Positions 46,178 through 54,323 are shown, numbered from the stretch's first letter. The stretch: 64,000 nt of DNA from Sphingopyxis macrogoltabida (GCF_001307295.1 NZ_CP012700.1:1119001-1183000), one strand, 5' to 3'. Made by a program: numbers and translations. The notes: generated by a model from the letters alone, not told the origin.

Positions 46178-46514
46178 GGGACGTCTCCTTGAGCCCCCTC
46201 CCTACAATGATCGGTCCGGGCGCCGGTTCCACTGGCCGGTCGGTGTCTTCCGCGGGAGAACGAGGGTGAGGGTGCCGCGCTCGACGCGCCAGCACTGGAA
46301 CGCGGACAGGGAGATTCATGCCGGGCACGAGACTGTTGCGGAGAGCCCGCGAGATGACGACCTTGAGCTTTCTTGCTTCGATGCGCCCGGTTTCGAGCCG
46401 GTCGAGCGTTGCGGTATAGACCCGCTCGGACCGATCTCCAGTCATCGACGCCGAGGCTCGTGGAACCAAGATTTCCACTGGGTGGGCGAGAATTGCCCGG
46501 AGGAGCGCGTCGGC
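46178..46514. other. Gap between oxidoreductase and PRC-barrel genes
   Basis: About 335 bases. A minus-strand frame (about 46250-46478) has the start 'MEILVPRASASMTGDRSE' and 'DRLETGRIEARKLKVVISRA', but it runs on into the neighbouring gene in a poor frame and matches no family known to me. Possibly a decayed gene. I annotate nothing firm. Confidence 0.3.
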
Positions 46515-46886
46515 CTAGCCGAGCGTCAAATCTTCCTTGGCGACCTCGTAATAGCTTGCGACGCGATCGGCATAGGCCTGATCGAACAGCGGCGCATTGG
46601 CGGCCCAGCTCGGTCCGCCCTCGAGTACGCGCCGGTCGATGGTTACGACATAGGAATCGCTTGTCGCCTCGAATGCGAGCAGGCGGAAGGGTAGGGGATA
46701 ATAGGCTTTCCCCATGCCGAGGAATCCGCCGATGGAGAGTACCGCATAGACCGCCTGGCCGGTTCGCTTGTTGATCATGAATGCGTGGATCGATCCGAGC
46801 TTGTCGCCGTCACGCGTCTTGGCCCCCATCGTGTCGGCCTTGTTCGACTGGCACAGCAGCTGGGTCGGTTCGTCAATATCGGTCAT
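46515..46886 (-). CDS. PRC-barrel domain protein
   Basis: A 123-residue protein with a PRC-barrel-like domain. Segments 'KTRDGDKLGSIHAFMINK' (about 23-40), 'YAVLSIGGFLGMGKAYYPLPF' broken over 47-67, and 'ASYYEVAKEDLTLG' at the end. PRC barrels occur in photosynthetic reaction-centre H subunits, in RimM and in many stress proteins in this order. The ribosome site AAGGAGG is excellent. An EcfG-type promoter lies 26 bp before the ATG. Confidence 0.87.
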   Translation of the reverse strand: MTDIDEPTQLLCQSNKADTMGAKTRDGDKLGSIHAFMINKRTGQAVYAVLSIGGFLGMGKAYYPLPFRLLAFEATSDSYVVTIDRRVLEGGPSWAANAPLFDQAYADRVASYYEVAKEDLTLG

Positions 46887-46911
46887 CGGGCCTCCTTGTG
46901 GTCATCCTCAC

Positions 46912-46936
46912 AACAGGCGAGCCGCGCGGGGGTTCC
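46912..46936 (-). promoter_or_regulatory. EcfG-type general stress promoter for the PRC gene
   Basis: Minus strand: GGAAC (46936-46932), 16 bases, TGTT (46915-46912). Confidence 0.65.
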
Positions 46937-47019
46937 GACCGGGCGGGCAAAGACGGGATGAGCGAGGCAACATCTGACTCTCCCGTGCATTGTCACAGGA
47001 ACAGACAAGGAGTTTTACC

Positions 47020-47583
47020 ATGGCAGCCTCGACCCCTCTCGCCGCGCATCGCATCCTGATCATGGCCACCGATGGCTTCGAACAGTCCGAACTCGAGGTG
47101 CCGCTCGCGCGGCTGCGCGAGGCGGGCGCCACCGTCGATGTCGCCTCGCTCGACACGGCCGAGATCACCGGCTGGGACGAAGATGATTGGGGCGACGATA
47201 TCGAGGTCGATCTCAAGATCGCCGACGTCGACATCGACGATTATGATGCGCTGGTTCTTCCCGGCGGACAGATCAATCCCGATCTTCTGCGCGTCGAGAC
47301 GGCGGCGATCGCGCTGATCAAGGGCTTCGCAGCGGCTGACAAGCCCGTCGCCGCCATCTGTCATGCACCCTGGCTTCTCGTCGAGGCGGGCCTTGCGAAA
47401 GGGCGCCGCATGACGAGCTACAAATCGATCCGTACCGATGTCGCGAACGCAGGCGCCGATGTGGTCGACGAAGCCGTCGTCGTCGACGGCAACCTCATCA
47501 CGAGCCGGTGTCCCGACGATCTCGATGCCTTCTGCAACGCGATCATAACCGCCGTCGCCGCCGCAGTGGCGCACGCCGACTGA
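47020..47583 (+). CDS. DJ-1/PfpI family protein (type 1 glutamine amidotransferase fold)
   Basis: A 187-residue PfpI-like protein, a protease/deglycase-like stress family. The nucleophile elbow 'AAICHAPWLLVEAG' (Cys about 115) and the acidic 'DGFEQSELEVP' (about 20-30) of the active site are present, plus 'VLPGGQINPDLLR' (about 84-96). ATG 47020 with AAGGAG ahead gives the family length; a longer frame starting at 46990 is less likely. Family members are often general-stress genes. Confidence 0.92.
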   Translation: MAASTPLAAHRILIMATDGFEQSELEVPLARLREAGATVDVASLDTAEITGWDEDDWGDDIEVDLKIADVDIDDYDALVLPGGQINPDLLRVETAAIALIKGFAAADKPVAAICHAPWLLVEAGLAKGRRMTSYKSIRTDVANAGADVVDEAVVVDGNLITSRCPDDLDAFCNAIITAVAAAVAHAD

Positions 47584-47788
47584 GCGCGCGCCGGGAACAG
47601 CGCGCGCGGGGCGCCGCCGGGCGCGCGCTCCCGCGCACGCTGGCGACGCCGGCGCGCAACAATGACGGTAGTTGCGATCGTTGCGGGCGCCGCACCCCGA
47701 AAAACGCCGCGCTCTCATGTGCCCTTTGGCACTCCGCGTGGACATCGGCGCGAAACGGCCGTGTAATCATAATGCCTGGGCGTTGCCG

Positions 47789-48028
47789 TCAGGCGGCGAG
47801 ACTGCTCGCCTCGGGCGGGACGGGGGCCAGCGCGGTTTCGCCTTCGCGGCTCGAAAAGCAGAAATCTTCGGCGAGATAGGATTGCACATCCTGATATCGG
47901 GAACCGACCGCGGCGACCGCGACGAGGATTTCGACCTGGGTAACGCCGAGGATCGCCGACCAGGCGCGCATCGCGTCCACACTGCTGCGATTGATCCGGC
48001 CGCCGTCCGGTACGATTTGTGCCTGCAT
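47789..48028 (-). CDS. DUF3606-like small protein
   Basis: A 79-residue protein whose middle 'SSVDAMRAWSAILGVTQVE' and 'ILVAVAAVGSRYQDVQSYLA' match the DUF3606 helix-turn-helix pattern, more diverged than the one at 43681. The last 25 residues are a tail of no known family. An EcfG-type promoter with 17-base spacer lies about 40 bp upstream. Function unknown. Confidence 0.65.
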   Translation of the reverse strand: MQAQIVPDGGRINRSSVDAMRAWSAILGVTQVEILVAVAAVGSRYQDVQSYLAEDFCFSSREGETALAPVPPEASSLAA

Positions 48029-48068
48029 CCTGCTCCATCCCGTCGGCGTCGAAAATCGCCGTCTGTTG

Positions 48069-48094
48069 AACGCGCGCCCGGCGCGCTCCGTTCC
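48069..48094 (-). promoter_or_regulatory. EcfG-type general stress promoter for the DUF3606-like gene
   Basis: Minus strand: GGAAC (48094-48090), 17 bases, CGTT (48072-48069). Confidence 0.65.
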
Positions 48095-48121
48095 CGGGTC
48101 TGCGGTGAACGGATAAGCCGG

Positions 48122-48901
48122 TCAGGCGATAACGGAGGGCAGCGCTGCCGTGCAGGCGCGGCGCAGCGCTTCGCACCAGCGCTCGACGGCGGCGGGCATT
48201 TCGAGACCGTCCTGCCGGACCTCGATTTCGGCATAAGGGAGGCCGGCCGGATAGGCATGGTGCGGGACGCTAAAGTCGGTGGCATCCATGCGGTAGGGCT
48301 CGTTATCGCCGACGACGAGGTCGGCTTGCGCGCGCAGTCCCGCGAGCAGTGCCTCGGCAAATCGTGTGTCGCCCCGATCGTAGAGGACTCCAGCGTGCCA
48401 GGGACGGGCGCGGCCGCCGAGCGCGGGCGTGAAGCTGTGGAGCGCCAGCAGGATCGTCGGTCGCGCCGCCGCGCCGCGCCGCGCGATCTCCGCCGCGATT
48501 TCGGCATGATAGGGGGCGTGGATTGCCGCGATCCGCGCCGCAAGGTCACGGGCCTGAAGCCGGCGATTGCCCGGGATCGCGCTGCCGTCGGATATGGCCG
48601 GCGCCGCCTCGGGGTGCGCCGGGTCGCGGTTGCAGTCGATCACGAGCCGCGAATAGGGTTGGAAGAGGAACGGCGCGTCGAGCGCCCCGGCGAGCGCGAT
48701 GCCGAGCGCATGAACTCCGATATCCCAAGCGATGTGGCGCTCGCGATCCTGTCCGGACAGGCCCAGCGTGCCGAGCGCGCGGGGAATCGCGTTGCCTGCA
48801 TGATCGCCGAGCAGGAGGAACGGAGCGCGTCCGCCTGCGTTGACCCACTGAGCGGGCGCCGGTTCGTCTGCGAGCAAGAGGCTGTCCGACAGCGACATCA
48901 C
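48122..48901 (-). CDS. N-formylglutamate amidohydrolase family protein
   Basis: A 259-residue zinc hydrolase of the FGase family. The metal/substrate segment 'LLGDHAGNAIPRALG' (about 30-44), 'AWDIGVHALG' (about 58-67), 'SRLVIDCNRDP' (about 84-94), and 'ILLALHSFTPALGG' (about 149-162) are all typical. Classical HutG acts in histidine catabolism, but many homologues sit beside ATP-grasp and transglutaminase genes, as here, and may cut unknown N-acyl or peptide bonds. It is divergent from the transglutaminase operon with 11 bp between starts. Confidence 0.9.
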   Translation of the reverse strand: MMSLSDSLLLADEPAPAQWVNAGGRAPFLLLGDHAGNAIPRALGTLGLSGQDRERHIAWDIGVHALGIALAGALDAPFLFQPYSRLVIDCNRDPAHPEAAPAISDGSAIPGNRRLQARDLAARIAAIHAPYHAEIAAEIARRGAAARPTILLALHSFTPALGGRARPWHAGVLYDRGDTRFAEALLAGLRAQADLVVGDNEPYRMDATDFSVPHHAYPAGLPYAEIEVRQDGLEMPAAVERWCEALRRACTAALPSVIA

Positions 48902-48912
48902 GAAAGTCTCCC

Positions 48913-49854
48913 ATGCCCCGGCTCACGATCCGCCATACGACCGAATATAGATATCGCCAGCCCGTCGCCTTCGGCGAGCACCGGATCATGATGCGCCCGC
49001 GCGAGAGTTTCGACCAGCGTCTCGTGAAAGCGGATCTTCTCATTTCACCCCATCCTTGCGAACTGCGATGGTTGCACGACGTGCTCGGCAACTCGGTCGC
49101 GATCGCGCTGTTCGACAAGCGCGCGAACGCCTTGCGCGTGGTGAGCGAAATGACACTCGATCACGCGCCCCTCGCGAGCGACCAGATCGACATCGAGGAC
49201 TATGCCCGGCACTTTCCCTTCACCTATGCCTCGGAAGACATGCCCGACCTGCTTCGCTCGATCGAGCGTGGATATCTCGACGTCGGCCGCATCGTCGACA
49301 AATGGGCGAACGGGTTTCTGAACGATCATGGTCCGACCGATACGCTGGGCCTGCTCACCGACATGGCGACGACGATCAAGCGCAGCTTCACTTATGTGCC
49401 GCGGCATGAAAAGGGCACGCAGTCCCCGATCGAGACGCTGTCTCGCCGGCAGGGAACCTGCCGCGATTTCGCGGTGCTGATGATCGAGGCGGTCCGCGCG
49501 CTCGGTCTCGCCGCGCGTTTCGTCTCGGGCTACGTCTACAATCCCAGCCGCAGCGAAGGACGCGTCGGAGGCGGCAATACCCACGCCTGGGTCCGCGTCT
49601 TTCTGCCCGGATCGGGCTGGATCGAGTTCGACCCGACCAACGGCATTGTCGGAAACCGGGGGCTTGTTCGCGTCGCGGTCGCGCGCGATCCGTACCAGGC
49701 CGTGCCGCTCTCGGGCAGCTGGAGCGGCTATCCCGCAAGTTACATCGGCATGGACGTCGCCGTCGACGTCGAGCTCGGCGATGCCGCCGCGGGCGAGACC
49801 GATATCGCCGCTTCGGACCGGACCCACGTTGCAAGGAATGCTGCCAGATGTTGA
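48913..49854 (+). CDS. Transglutaminase-like protein (first of a pair)
   Basis: Bacterial transglutaminase-like cysteine peptidase/amidase of 313 residues. An N-terminal beta domain 'MPRLTIRHTTEYRY' (typical of this group) and the catalytic core are seen: Cys in 'RQGTCRDFAVLMIEA' (about 180-194), His in 'NTHAWVRVFLPG' (about 221-232), Asp in 'IEFDPTNG' (about 236-243). No signal peptide. It overlaps the second transglutaminase gene by 7 bp. Such proteins are often encoded with ATP-grasp peptide ligases, and the third gene of this operon fits that. Confidence 0.9.
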   Translation: MPRLTIRHTTEYRYRQPVAFGEHRIMMRPRESFDQRLVKADLLISPHPCELRWLHDVLGNSVAIALFDKRANALRVVSEMTLDHAPLASDQIDIEDYARHFPFTYASEDMPDLLRSIERGYLDVGRIVDKWANGFLNDHGPTDTLGLLTDMATTIKRSFTYVPRHEKGTQSPIETLSRRQGTCRDFAVLMIEAVRALGLAARFVSGYVYNPSRSEGRVGGGNTHAWVRVFLPGSGWIEFDPTNGIVGNRGLVRVAVARDPYQAVPLSGSWSGYPASYIGMDVAVDVELGDAAAGETDIAASDRTHVARNAARC

Positions 49855-50672
49855 TCAGGGCTGGATACGAGATCCGCTTCGAGACCGCGAACCCGACGCC
49901 GATGATGGCGATGCTCAGCATCCATCCGTCCCGCCAGAAGGACCTCAAGACCCCGCAGCAGATCGAGACGTCTCCCGTCATTCCCATTTACAATTATGAA
50001 GACAGCTTCGGGAACATCTGCACGCGCCTGACCGTGCCCGCGGGCGGGGTGACGCTCGCCGCCGATTTCGTGATCGAGGACAGCGGGCTCGTCGACGCGC
50101 GCGCGCCCGATGCGGCACCGGCCCCGGTCGAGGACCTGCCCGACGACATCCTCATTTATCTGCTCGGAAGCCGCTACTGCGAGACCGACCGGCTCATGGG
50201 CGTGGCCTGGGCGGAGTTCGCGCATCTCGCCTCGGCGCGCGACCGGGTCGATGCGATCGTCGCCTTCGTCCACGACCATATCGTCTTCGGCTACGAACAT
50301 GCGCGCCCGGACAAGACAGCGTGGAACGCCTATCAGGAGCGGCAGGGCGTGTGCCGCGACTTTGCCCACCTCGCGGTGACCCTGTGTCGCTGCATGAATA
50401 TCCCCGCGCGCTATTGCACCGGCTATCTGGGCGATATCGGCATCGCGCCGGTCGATGCTCCCATGGATTTTTCGGCCTGGTTCGATGTCTATATCGGGGG
50501 CGACTGGTATACATATGACGCGCGGCATAACCGGCCGCGCATCGGACGCATCCTGATGGCCCGCGGGCGCGACGCAACCGATACCGCGCTCACCACCGCC
50601 TTTGGCCCGGCGCGCGTCATATCCTTCCAAGTTCATACCGACGAGGTCGATACGGACGATATCGCGTCATGA
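49848..50672 (+). CDS. Transglutaminase-like protein (second of the pair)
   Basis: A 274-residue protein with an N-terminal beta domain ('MLIRAGYEIRFETANPTPMM') and a transglutaminase core. The nucleophile Cys is in 'RQGVCRDFAHLAVTLCR' (about 165-181) and the Asp in 'YTYDARHNRP' (about 219-228). At the place of the triad His, the text reads 'MDFSAWFDVYI' with Ser209 instead of His. This may be the rule in this subfamily, so loss of activity is not implied. It is translated with the first transglutaminase and followed 28 bp later by the ATP-grasp gene. Confidence 0.9.
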   Translation: MLIRAGYEIRFETANPTPMMAMLSIHPSRQKDLKTPQQIETSPVIPIYNYEDSFGNICTRLTVPAGGVTLAADFVIEDSGLVDARAPDAAPAPVEDLPDDILIYLLGSRYCETDRLMGVAWAEFAHLASARDRVDAIVAFVHDHIVFGYEHARPDKTAWNAYQERQGVCRDFAHLAVTLCRCMNIPARYCTGYLGDIGIAPVDAPMDFSAWFDVYIGGDWYTYDARHNRPRIGRILMARGRDATDTALTTAFGPARVISFQVHTDEVDTDDIAS

Positions 50673-50700
50673 CGGTGCGGCAGCGGGGAGCGGCCCGGCC

Positions 50701-51588
50701 ATGACGGCGATGGATCGCGCGATACCGTTCGTCGGCGATGCCGACGGCACAGCGGCGGAGACCGGATCGTCGCTTGCGCGGTGGCGCGTCGTCGCAAGCT
50801 ATCTATGGCGGCACCGCCGCTATCCGGATCTCGACGCGCCGACCCGCTTCACCGAGCTGGTACAGCGGCGAAAGCTCACCGATCGCTCGCCGCGACAGTC
50901 GCAGTTTCTCGACAAGCTCGGCGTGAAGGCCATGGTGTCCGCGCGCCTCGGGACGGAGTGGATCATCCCGACGCTGTGGCACGGGCAAGCGCTGCCGGCA
51001 TCGCTCCCGTTCGACGTGCCCGCCATTTTGAAGGCACGGCACGGCTGCAATCAATGTGCGGTGCTGTGCGACGTGCCGAGCGCGCGCGAATGGCGCCTCC
51101 TCCAGCGCACGGCCGCGCGCTGGCAGCGAAGGCCTTACGGGATATGGCTCGACGAATGGGCCTATCGGGGCGTCCCGCGCGGACTGATCGCCGAGCCCTT
51201 GTTGGGCGGCGCGCTGCCGCTGCCCGTGGACTATAAGATCTATGTGTTCGGCGGGACGGCGACACATGTGCAGGTCCATCTCGATCGCGGCGGCCGCCAC
51301 CGCTGGATCCTGCACGACCGTGGCTGGCGACAGCTGGTGGCATGTGCCGACCGGCCACCGGCACCGGCATCGCTTGCCGCGATGCTCGAGGCAGCCGAAG
51401 CGCTGGCGCGCGATACGGCGTTTTTGCGTGTCGACTTCTACGAGGTCGACGGAAAGCCCCGGTTCGGGGAATTTTGCCTGTACCCCGGATCGGGGTTCGA
51501 TCCGTTCGCTGCCGACTGGATCGATCTCGAGCTCGGGCGATTGTGGCTGCGTGCTATGGAGGATCGGTCCGGCCTCGGGACGTCCTGA
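50701..51588 (+). CDS. TupA-like ATP-grasp protein
   Basis: A 295-residue protein of the TupA-like ATP-grasp family. Family features are 'FTELVQRRKLTDRSP', 'IPTLWHGQALPASLPFDVPA', the Lys-containing strand 'AILKARHGCNQC' (about 117-128), 'PVDYKIYVFGG' (about 178-188) and the metal-binding end 'LRVDFYEVDGKPRFGEFCLYPGSGF' split over 243-267. ATP-grasp enzymes join acids to amines or to other acids; TupA is linked to teichuronopeptide synthesis in Bacillus. Here the acceptor and donor are unknown. ATG 50701 fits the family N-terminus. Confidence 0.85.
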   Translation: MTAMDRAIPFVGDADGTAAETGSSLARWRVVASYLWRHRRYPDLDAPTRFTELVQRRKLTDRSPRQSQFLDKLGVKAMVSARLGTEWIIPTLWHGQALPASLPFDVPAILKARHGCNQCAVLCDVPSAREWRLLQRTAARWQRRPYGIWLDEWAYRGVPRGLIAEPLLGGALPLPVDYKIYVFGGTATHVQVHLDRGGRHRWILHDRGWRQLVACADRPPAPASLAAMLEAAEALARDTAFLRVDFYEVDGKPRFGEFCLYPGSGFDPFAADWIDLELGRLWLRAMEDRSGLGTS

Positions 51589-51612
51589 TTTCGCCGGCCG
51601 GTCAGCGCGCGC

Positions 51613-52092
51613 CTACCGGGTCGCGCGCGGCTCCCCTCCGGACAAGCGCTCGACGATGCGGCGCCGATGCTCGATCGCTGCGAGGATCAGTTCGGCGCGC
51701 GACAACAGGCTGAATCGCCGGACGAATTCGGGATCGGTGATGGCGGCGGCCGGGTTCAGTGTCAGCCAGTCGGCTGCGGCGGCGCAACAGGTCGTGCGGC
51801 CCGTCAGCCGCGCGGCCATTGCGTCCAGATCGGCGCCCGGGGCATCGAGCGCCGCGCCGCGCCGCTGCAGTTCGGCTTCCACCGCTGCAAGGTCGCGCCG
51901 CGACAGCAGCGGCCAGCGATCGTGAAAGCATGGCCAGTCGGGGACCGGGACGGTCCACGGCACATTCGCCAGCACCCAGTCGGCGATTTCGCCGATCCGA
52001 TCCCGGGCCGGCGGAGCCTCGGCAACGCGAAGCGCCGGATAAAAGTCGGTCTCGCGACCGCCCGCTGCGGGGGTGGAATTGAGATCAAGCAC
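51613..52092 (-). CDS. Uncharacterised protein of 159 residues
   Basis: I do not recognise this protein. It starts at GTG 52092, which overlaps the stop of a 43-residue membrane protein gene. It contains 'IADWVLANVPWTVPVPDWP', a Leu/Ala-rich helical middle (about 70-115) and 'RRFSLLSRAELILAAIEHRR' near the end. No signal, no metal motif except two adjacent Cys. It converges with the ATP-grasp gene (24 bp). Codon pattern (strong third-position GC) supports it as a real gene. Confidence 0.6.
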   Translation of the reverse strand: MLDLNSTPAAGGRETDFYPALRVAEAPPARDRIGEIADWVLANVPWTVPVPDWPCFHDRWPLLSRRDLAAVEAELQRRGAALDAPGADLDAMAARLTGRTTCCAAAADWLTLNPAAAITDPEFVRRFSLLSRAELILAAIEHRRRIVERLSGGEPRATR

Positions 52093-52216
52093 GTCGCCAC
52101 TGCCTCCAAATCAGCCGGTTCGAGGCGCGCCGATGCGCGCGCAGCTTCGCGATCGCCACGGTTACGGCGATTGCCGCCGCGGCCAGCCCGCCTGCGATCA
52201 TCCACGGCGTCTCCAT
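52085..52216 (-). CDS. Small single-helix membrane protein (43 residues)
   Basis: Too short for usual gene calls. From ATG 52216, with GGAGG 7 bp ahead, it encodes an N-terminal hydrophobic helix 'WMIAGGLAAAAIAVTVAIA' (residues 5-23) and a basic tail 'KLRAHRRASNRLIWRQWRRA' (residues 24-43). Its stop codon overlaps the start of the 159-residue gene, so both are co-translated. A positive-inside tail suggests N-out orientation. Function unknown. Confidence 0.6.
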   Translation of the reverse strand: METPWMIAGGLAAAAIAVTVAIAKLRAHRRASNRLIWRQWRRA

Positions 52217-52408
52217 AAGCTTGCCTCCGGTAAAATGCCTCGCGGCACATTACGCATGGCGTCAAGAAAAGCTGCTTGCCCGATGGCGATCGCGTCGCGC
52301 GGCGCGGTCCGGGCGAGGAAGGGTAAGCGGCGACCTTGCAACGGACAGGCGCGAGGTCGCGTCCCGCGTGTGGCGGCATCCGGAAATCGCCACGCGGCGC
52401 CGGGTGGA

Positions 52409-52906
52409 TCAGTCGATCCAGACGCCGTTCGTCCGGTGCCACTCGGCGATCGATAATGGCGGGTAGAGCGCGTAGCTCTCGTCCGCCGGCGCGATATAGG
52501 GCGCGACCCAGTCCGCCTTATATTTGAGCATCAGATGCACCGAGGATCGAGGCGCCGGCAGGGGCGTGTCGATCGCGCTCGCGAACGGATGCACCAGATC
52601 GGGCCAGGCGGGGTCGTAGAGCCAGAGCGCCGCCCCGCAGTCCTTGCAGAACCGCCGCCTTCCGCCGGAAAGCTCGCAGCGCTCATGCTCCGCATCGGCG
52701 ATCCTTGCGCGATAGGTGCCGAGTTTCACCTCGCCTTCGACCCTGAGTGAGGCCGCATTGGCACCCAGATTGATGGCATAGCCGCCACCGCCCTGTTGCT
52801 TGCGGCAGATCGAACAATAGCAGCGCTGATAAGGAACCGGCGTATTGCTTTCGACCGTGAACGTCACTGCGCCGCAATGGCAGGAGCCTTCGAGCGTAAT
52901 CGGCAT
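52409..52906 (-). CDS. GFA (glutathione-dependent formaldehyde-activating enzyme) family protein
   Basis: A 165-residue zinc protein of the GFA family. Zinc ligands are 'SCHCGAV' (C-x-C, about 8-14), 'CYCSICRKQQG' (about 29-39) and 'FCKDCGAALW' (about 86-95). Named after glutathione-dependent formaldehyde activation, but most members are of unknown function. The start ATG shares a base with the stop of the upstream 109-residue gene, so it is the last gene of a three-gene unit. Confidence 0.92.
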   Translation of the reverse strand: MPITLEGSCHCGAVTFTVESNTPVPYQRCYCSICRKQQGGGGYAINLGANAASLRVEGEVKLGTYRARIADAEHERCELSGGRRRFCKDCGAALWLYDPAWPDLVHPFASAIDTPLPAPRSSVHLMLKYKADWVAPYIAPADESYALYPPLSIAEWHRTNGVWID

Positions 52907-53235
52907 CAGCGACCTTCCCTGGACTGCGCCGCGAACCAGTCGGCATAAGGCGTGTTGCGCGCCATATGCCGGTTATAGTCGGGAGCGCCGTCGGTCCACC
53001 AGACCGGACCGCGCTCGCCAAGCGCCCGCTTGCTCGCATCGACGCCGGCGCGCGCCTTGCGCAGCGCGAGCGCATCGCCGGACATTTTTGCCGCCGCGAC
53101 CGCGCGCCGCGCGGTCATGAGGCTCTGTACCAGCCGTTCGCTTTCGCCGGTACCAAGCGCGGGGTTCGCGCGGCGCCAGAGCCGTTCGCGCACCACCAGG
53201 TAGCGGCCGTCGGGCGTGACGGGATGATCAGCCAT
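52906..53235 (-). CDS. Conserved small protein of unknown function (109 residues)
   Basis: A conserved alphaproteobacterial type of protein with the start 'MADHPVTPDGRYLVVRERLW', 'NPALGTGESERLVQSLM' and 'ALGERGPVWWTDGAPDYNRH'. I know the pattern but not a function; the Trp-Trp 'VWWTDGAPDYN' near the end is its most striking part. It is translated between the PRC lipoprotein (6 bp) and GFA (1 bp overlap), so the three are one operon. Confidence 0.75.
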   Translation of the reverse strand: MADHPVTPDGRYLVVRERLWRRANPALGTGESERLVQSLMTARRAVAAAKMSGDALALRKARAGVDASKRALGERGPVWWTDGAPDYNRHMARNTPYADWFAAQSREGR

Positions 53236-53241
53236 ATCGGC

Positions 53242-53646
53242 CTATGCCTTCGGAAGGGGAACTTCGGGCATCGCCATGAGGTCGGCTCGCGTCAACGAGG
53301 TGGCAAGATCGGTGTCGTCGCCGTTCACCACGGTGCGCAGGCCGAGAATCGGAAGTTCGACATAGCGGTCGGGATTGCTTCCTTCCACTTCGACCAGAAG
53401 CCGATCAACCTTGCCGTCCGAGGCGCGAAGCACCTGCGCGACGTCGCCAACCTCCTTGCCCTCCGCACCGACGATATCGGCGTTGAGAAGCTCGGCCTCG
53501 CTCAGGCCGAAGGCTGCGGGGACCGGCCCCGCGACGCTCGCGCTCGTTTCGGCGGATTTCTCCAGCCTGTCCTCGGCGGCCTCGTTCGCATCGGAGCAGG
53601 CGGCCAGCAAGGTGGCGGACAGGGCGGCAAGCATGATCGTTCGCAT
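53242..53646 (-). CDS. PRC-barrel lipoprotein
   Basis: A 134-residue exported protein. Starting at ATG 53646 (AAAGGAT ahead) it has a lipobox ending LLAAC at Cys17. An acidic linker and a PRC-barrel-like domain follow ('LLNADIVGAEGKEVGDVAQV', 'VDRLLVEVEGSNPDRYVELP'), then a short end 'TRADLMAMPEVPLPKA'. The longer frame upstream does not fit. A GCAAC-type stress promoter lies about 32 bp upstream. Leader of the PRC-109aa-GFA operon. Confidence 0.85.
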   Translation of the reverse strand: MRTIMLAALSATLLAACSDANEAAEDRLEKSAETSASVAGPVPAAFGLSEAELLNADIVGAEGKEVGDVAQVLRASDGKVDRLLVEVEGSNPDRYVELPILGLRTVVNGDDTDLATSLTRADLMAMPEVPLPKA

Positions 53647-53677
53647 CGGGTCATCCTTTCGGAAAGGGTTCGGCTTC

Positions 53678-53703
53678 AACGCGTGCGATCCATCCGTGGT
53701 TGC
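53678..53703 (-). promoter_or_regulatory. GCAAC-type variant EcfG promoter of the PRC lipoprotein operon
   Basis: Minus strand: GCAAC (53703-53699), 17 bases, CGTT (53681-53678). Confidence 0.4.
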
Positions 53704-54007
53704 GAGCGAATGACAGGGTCTTGCGATGCAATGGGGCGCGGACGAACCACGATGCTCCACGTCCCGCTGCGGCGCCGGCCCCGGCACCGCCCGGGGGGCA
53801 AAAAGAGGGAAGGGCCGTGGCCGCTCGGGTCAATCCATGCTCATCCCGATCGAATTCGCCGCGCGGCGGCCAAGATGCGCGGCGCGAGAGCGAACGGCGC
53901 CGACCATGCAGGTCGCCTACGACGCACCGGCCAGCGACCTGGACATCGCCGGCGTGTTGAGCGGCTTGCCAAGATAGGCGGCGGGATCGCGGTCGGAACT
54001 ATTCCCG
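53704..54007. other. Gap without a supported gene
   Basis: About 300 bases, very GC-rich. A plus-strand frame reading 'MLIPIEFAARRP...' exists but has no ribosome site and no relatives that I recognise. Nothing firm is annotated. Confidence 0.35.
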
Positions 54008-54187
54008 TCATAAGATCACGGCTCTGGCAATCAAATAGAATCCGCAGCCTGCGAGCAGCGTCGCGGCGGTCATCGCAAACACGCCGTTCACCCATTTGCG
54101 GGCGCGGACATATGCCAATCCCGACGCGAAGGCGTAATATCTGACCAAGCCGAGAAGCGGCACCAAAAGCAGATTGATAAGGTCCAT
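54008..54187 (-). CDS. Small membrane protein (59 residues)
   Basis: From ATG 54187 a 59-residue frame with two hydrophobic parts: 'LINLLLVPLLGLVRYYAFA' (about 3-21) and 'GVFAMTAATLLAGCGFYLIA' (about 35-54), joined by a basic loop 'YVRARKWVN'. It has the makeup of a two-helix membrane protein. No family recognised. It lies between the PRC lipoprotein operon and the DUF1328 gene on the same strand, 137 bp after the latter. Confidence 0.5.
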   Translation of the reverse strand: MDLINLLLVPLLGLVRYYAFASGLAYVRARKWVNGVFAMTAATLLAGCGFYLIARAVIL

Positions 54188-54323
54188 CCGCGGTGATTCC
54201 GCTCCGGATAAGGTGAGGCCGCTGCTGCTGGATGCCCGGAATCAACGGCTTGCCGGCGGGCTCCATGAGACCGCCGACATCGTCAGGGACCGCGGCCGAG
54301 AGCGGCGAAGCGACCCCGGAAAT

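Noticed and set aside
47006..47030. GGAAC just before the PfpI gene
   Set aside because: Too close to the ATG and no nGTT at the proper distance.
53826..53977. Plus-strand frame reading MLIPIEFAARRP
   Set aside because: No ribosome site and no relatives that I recognise.
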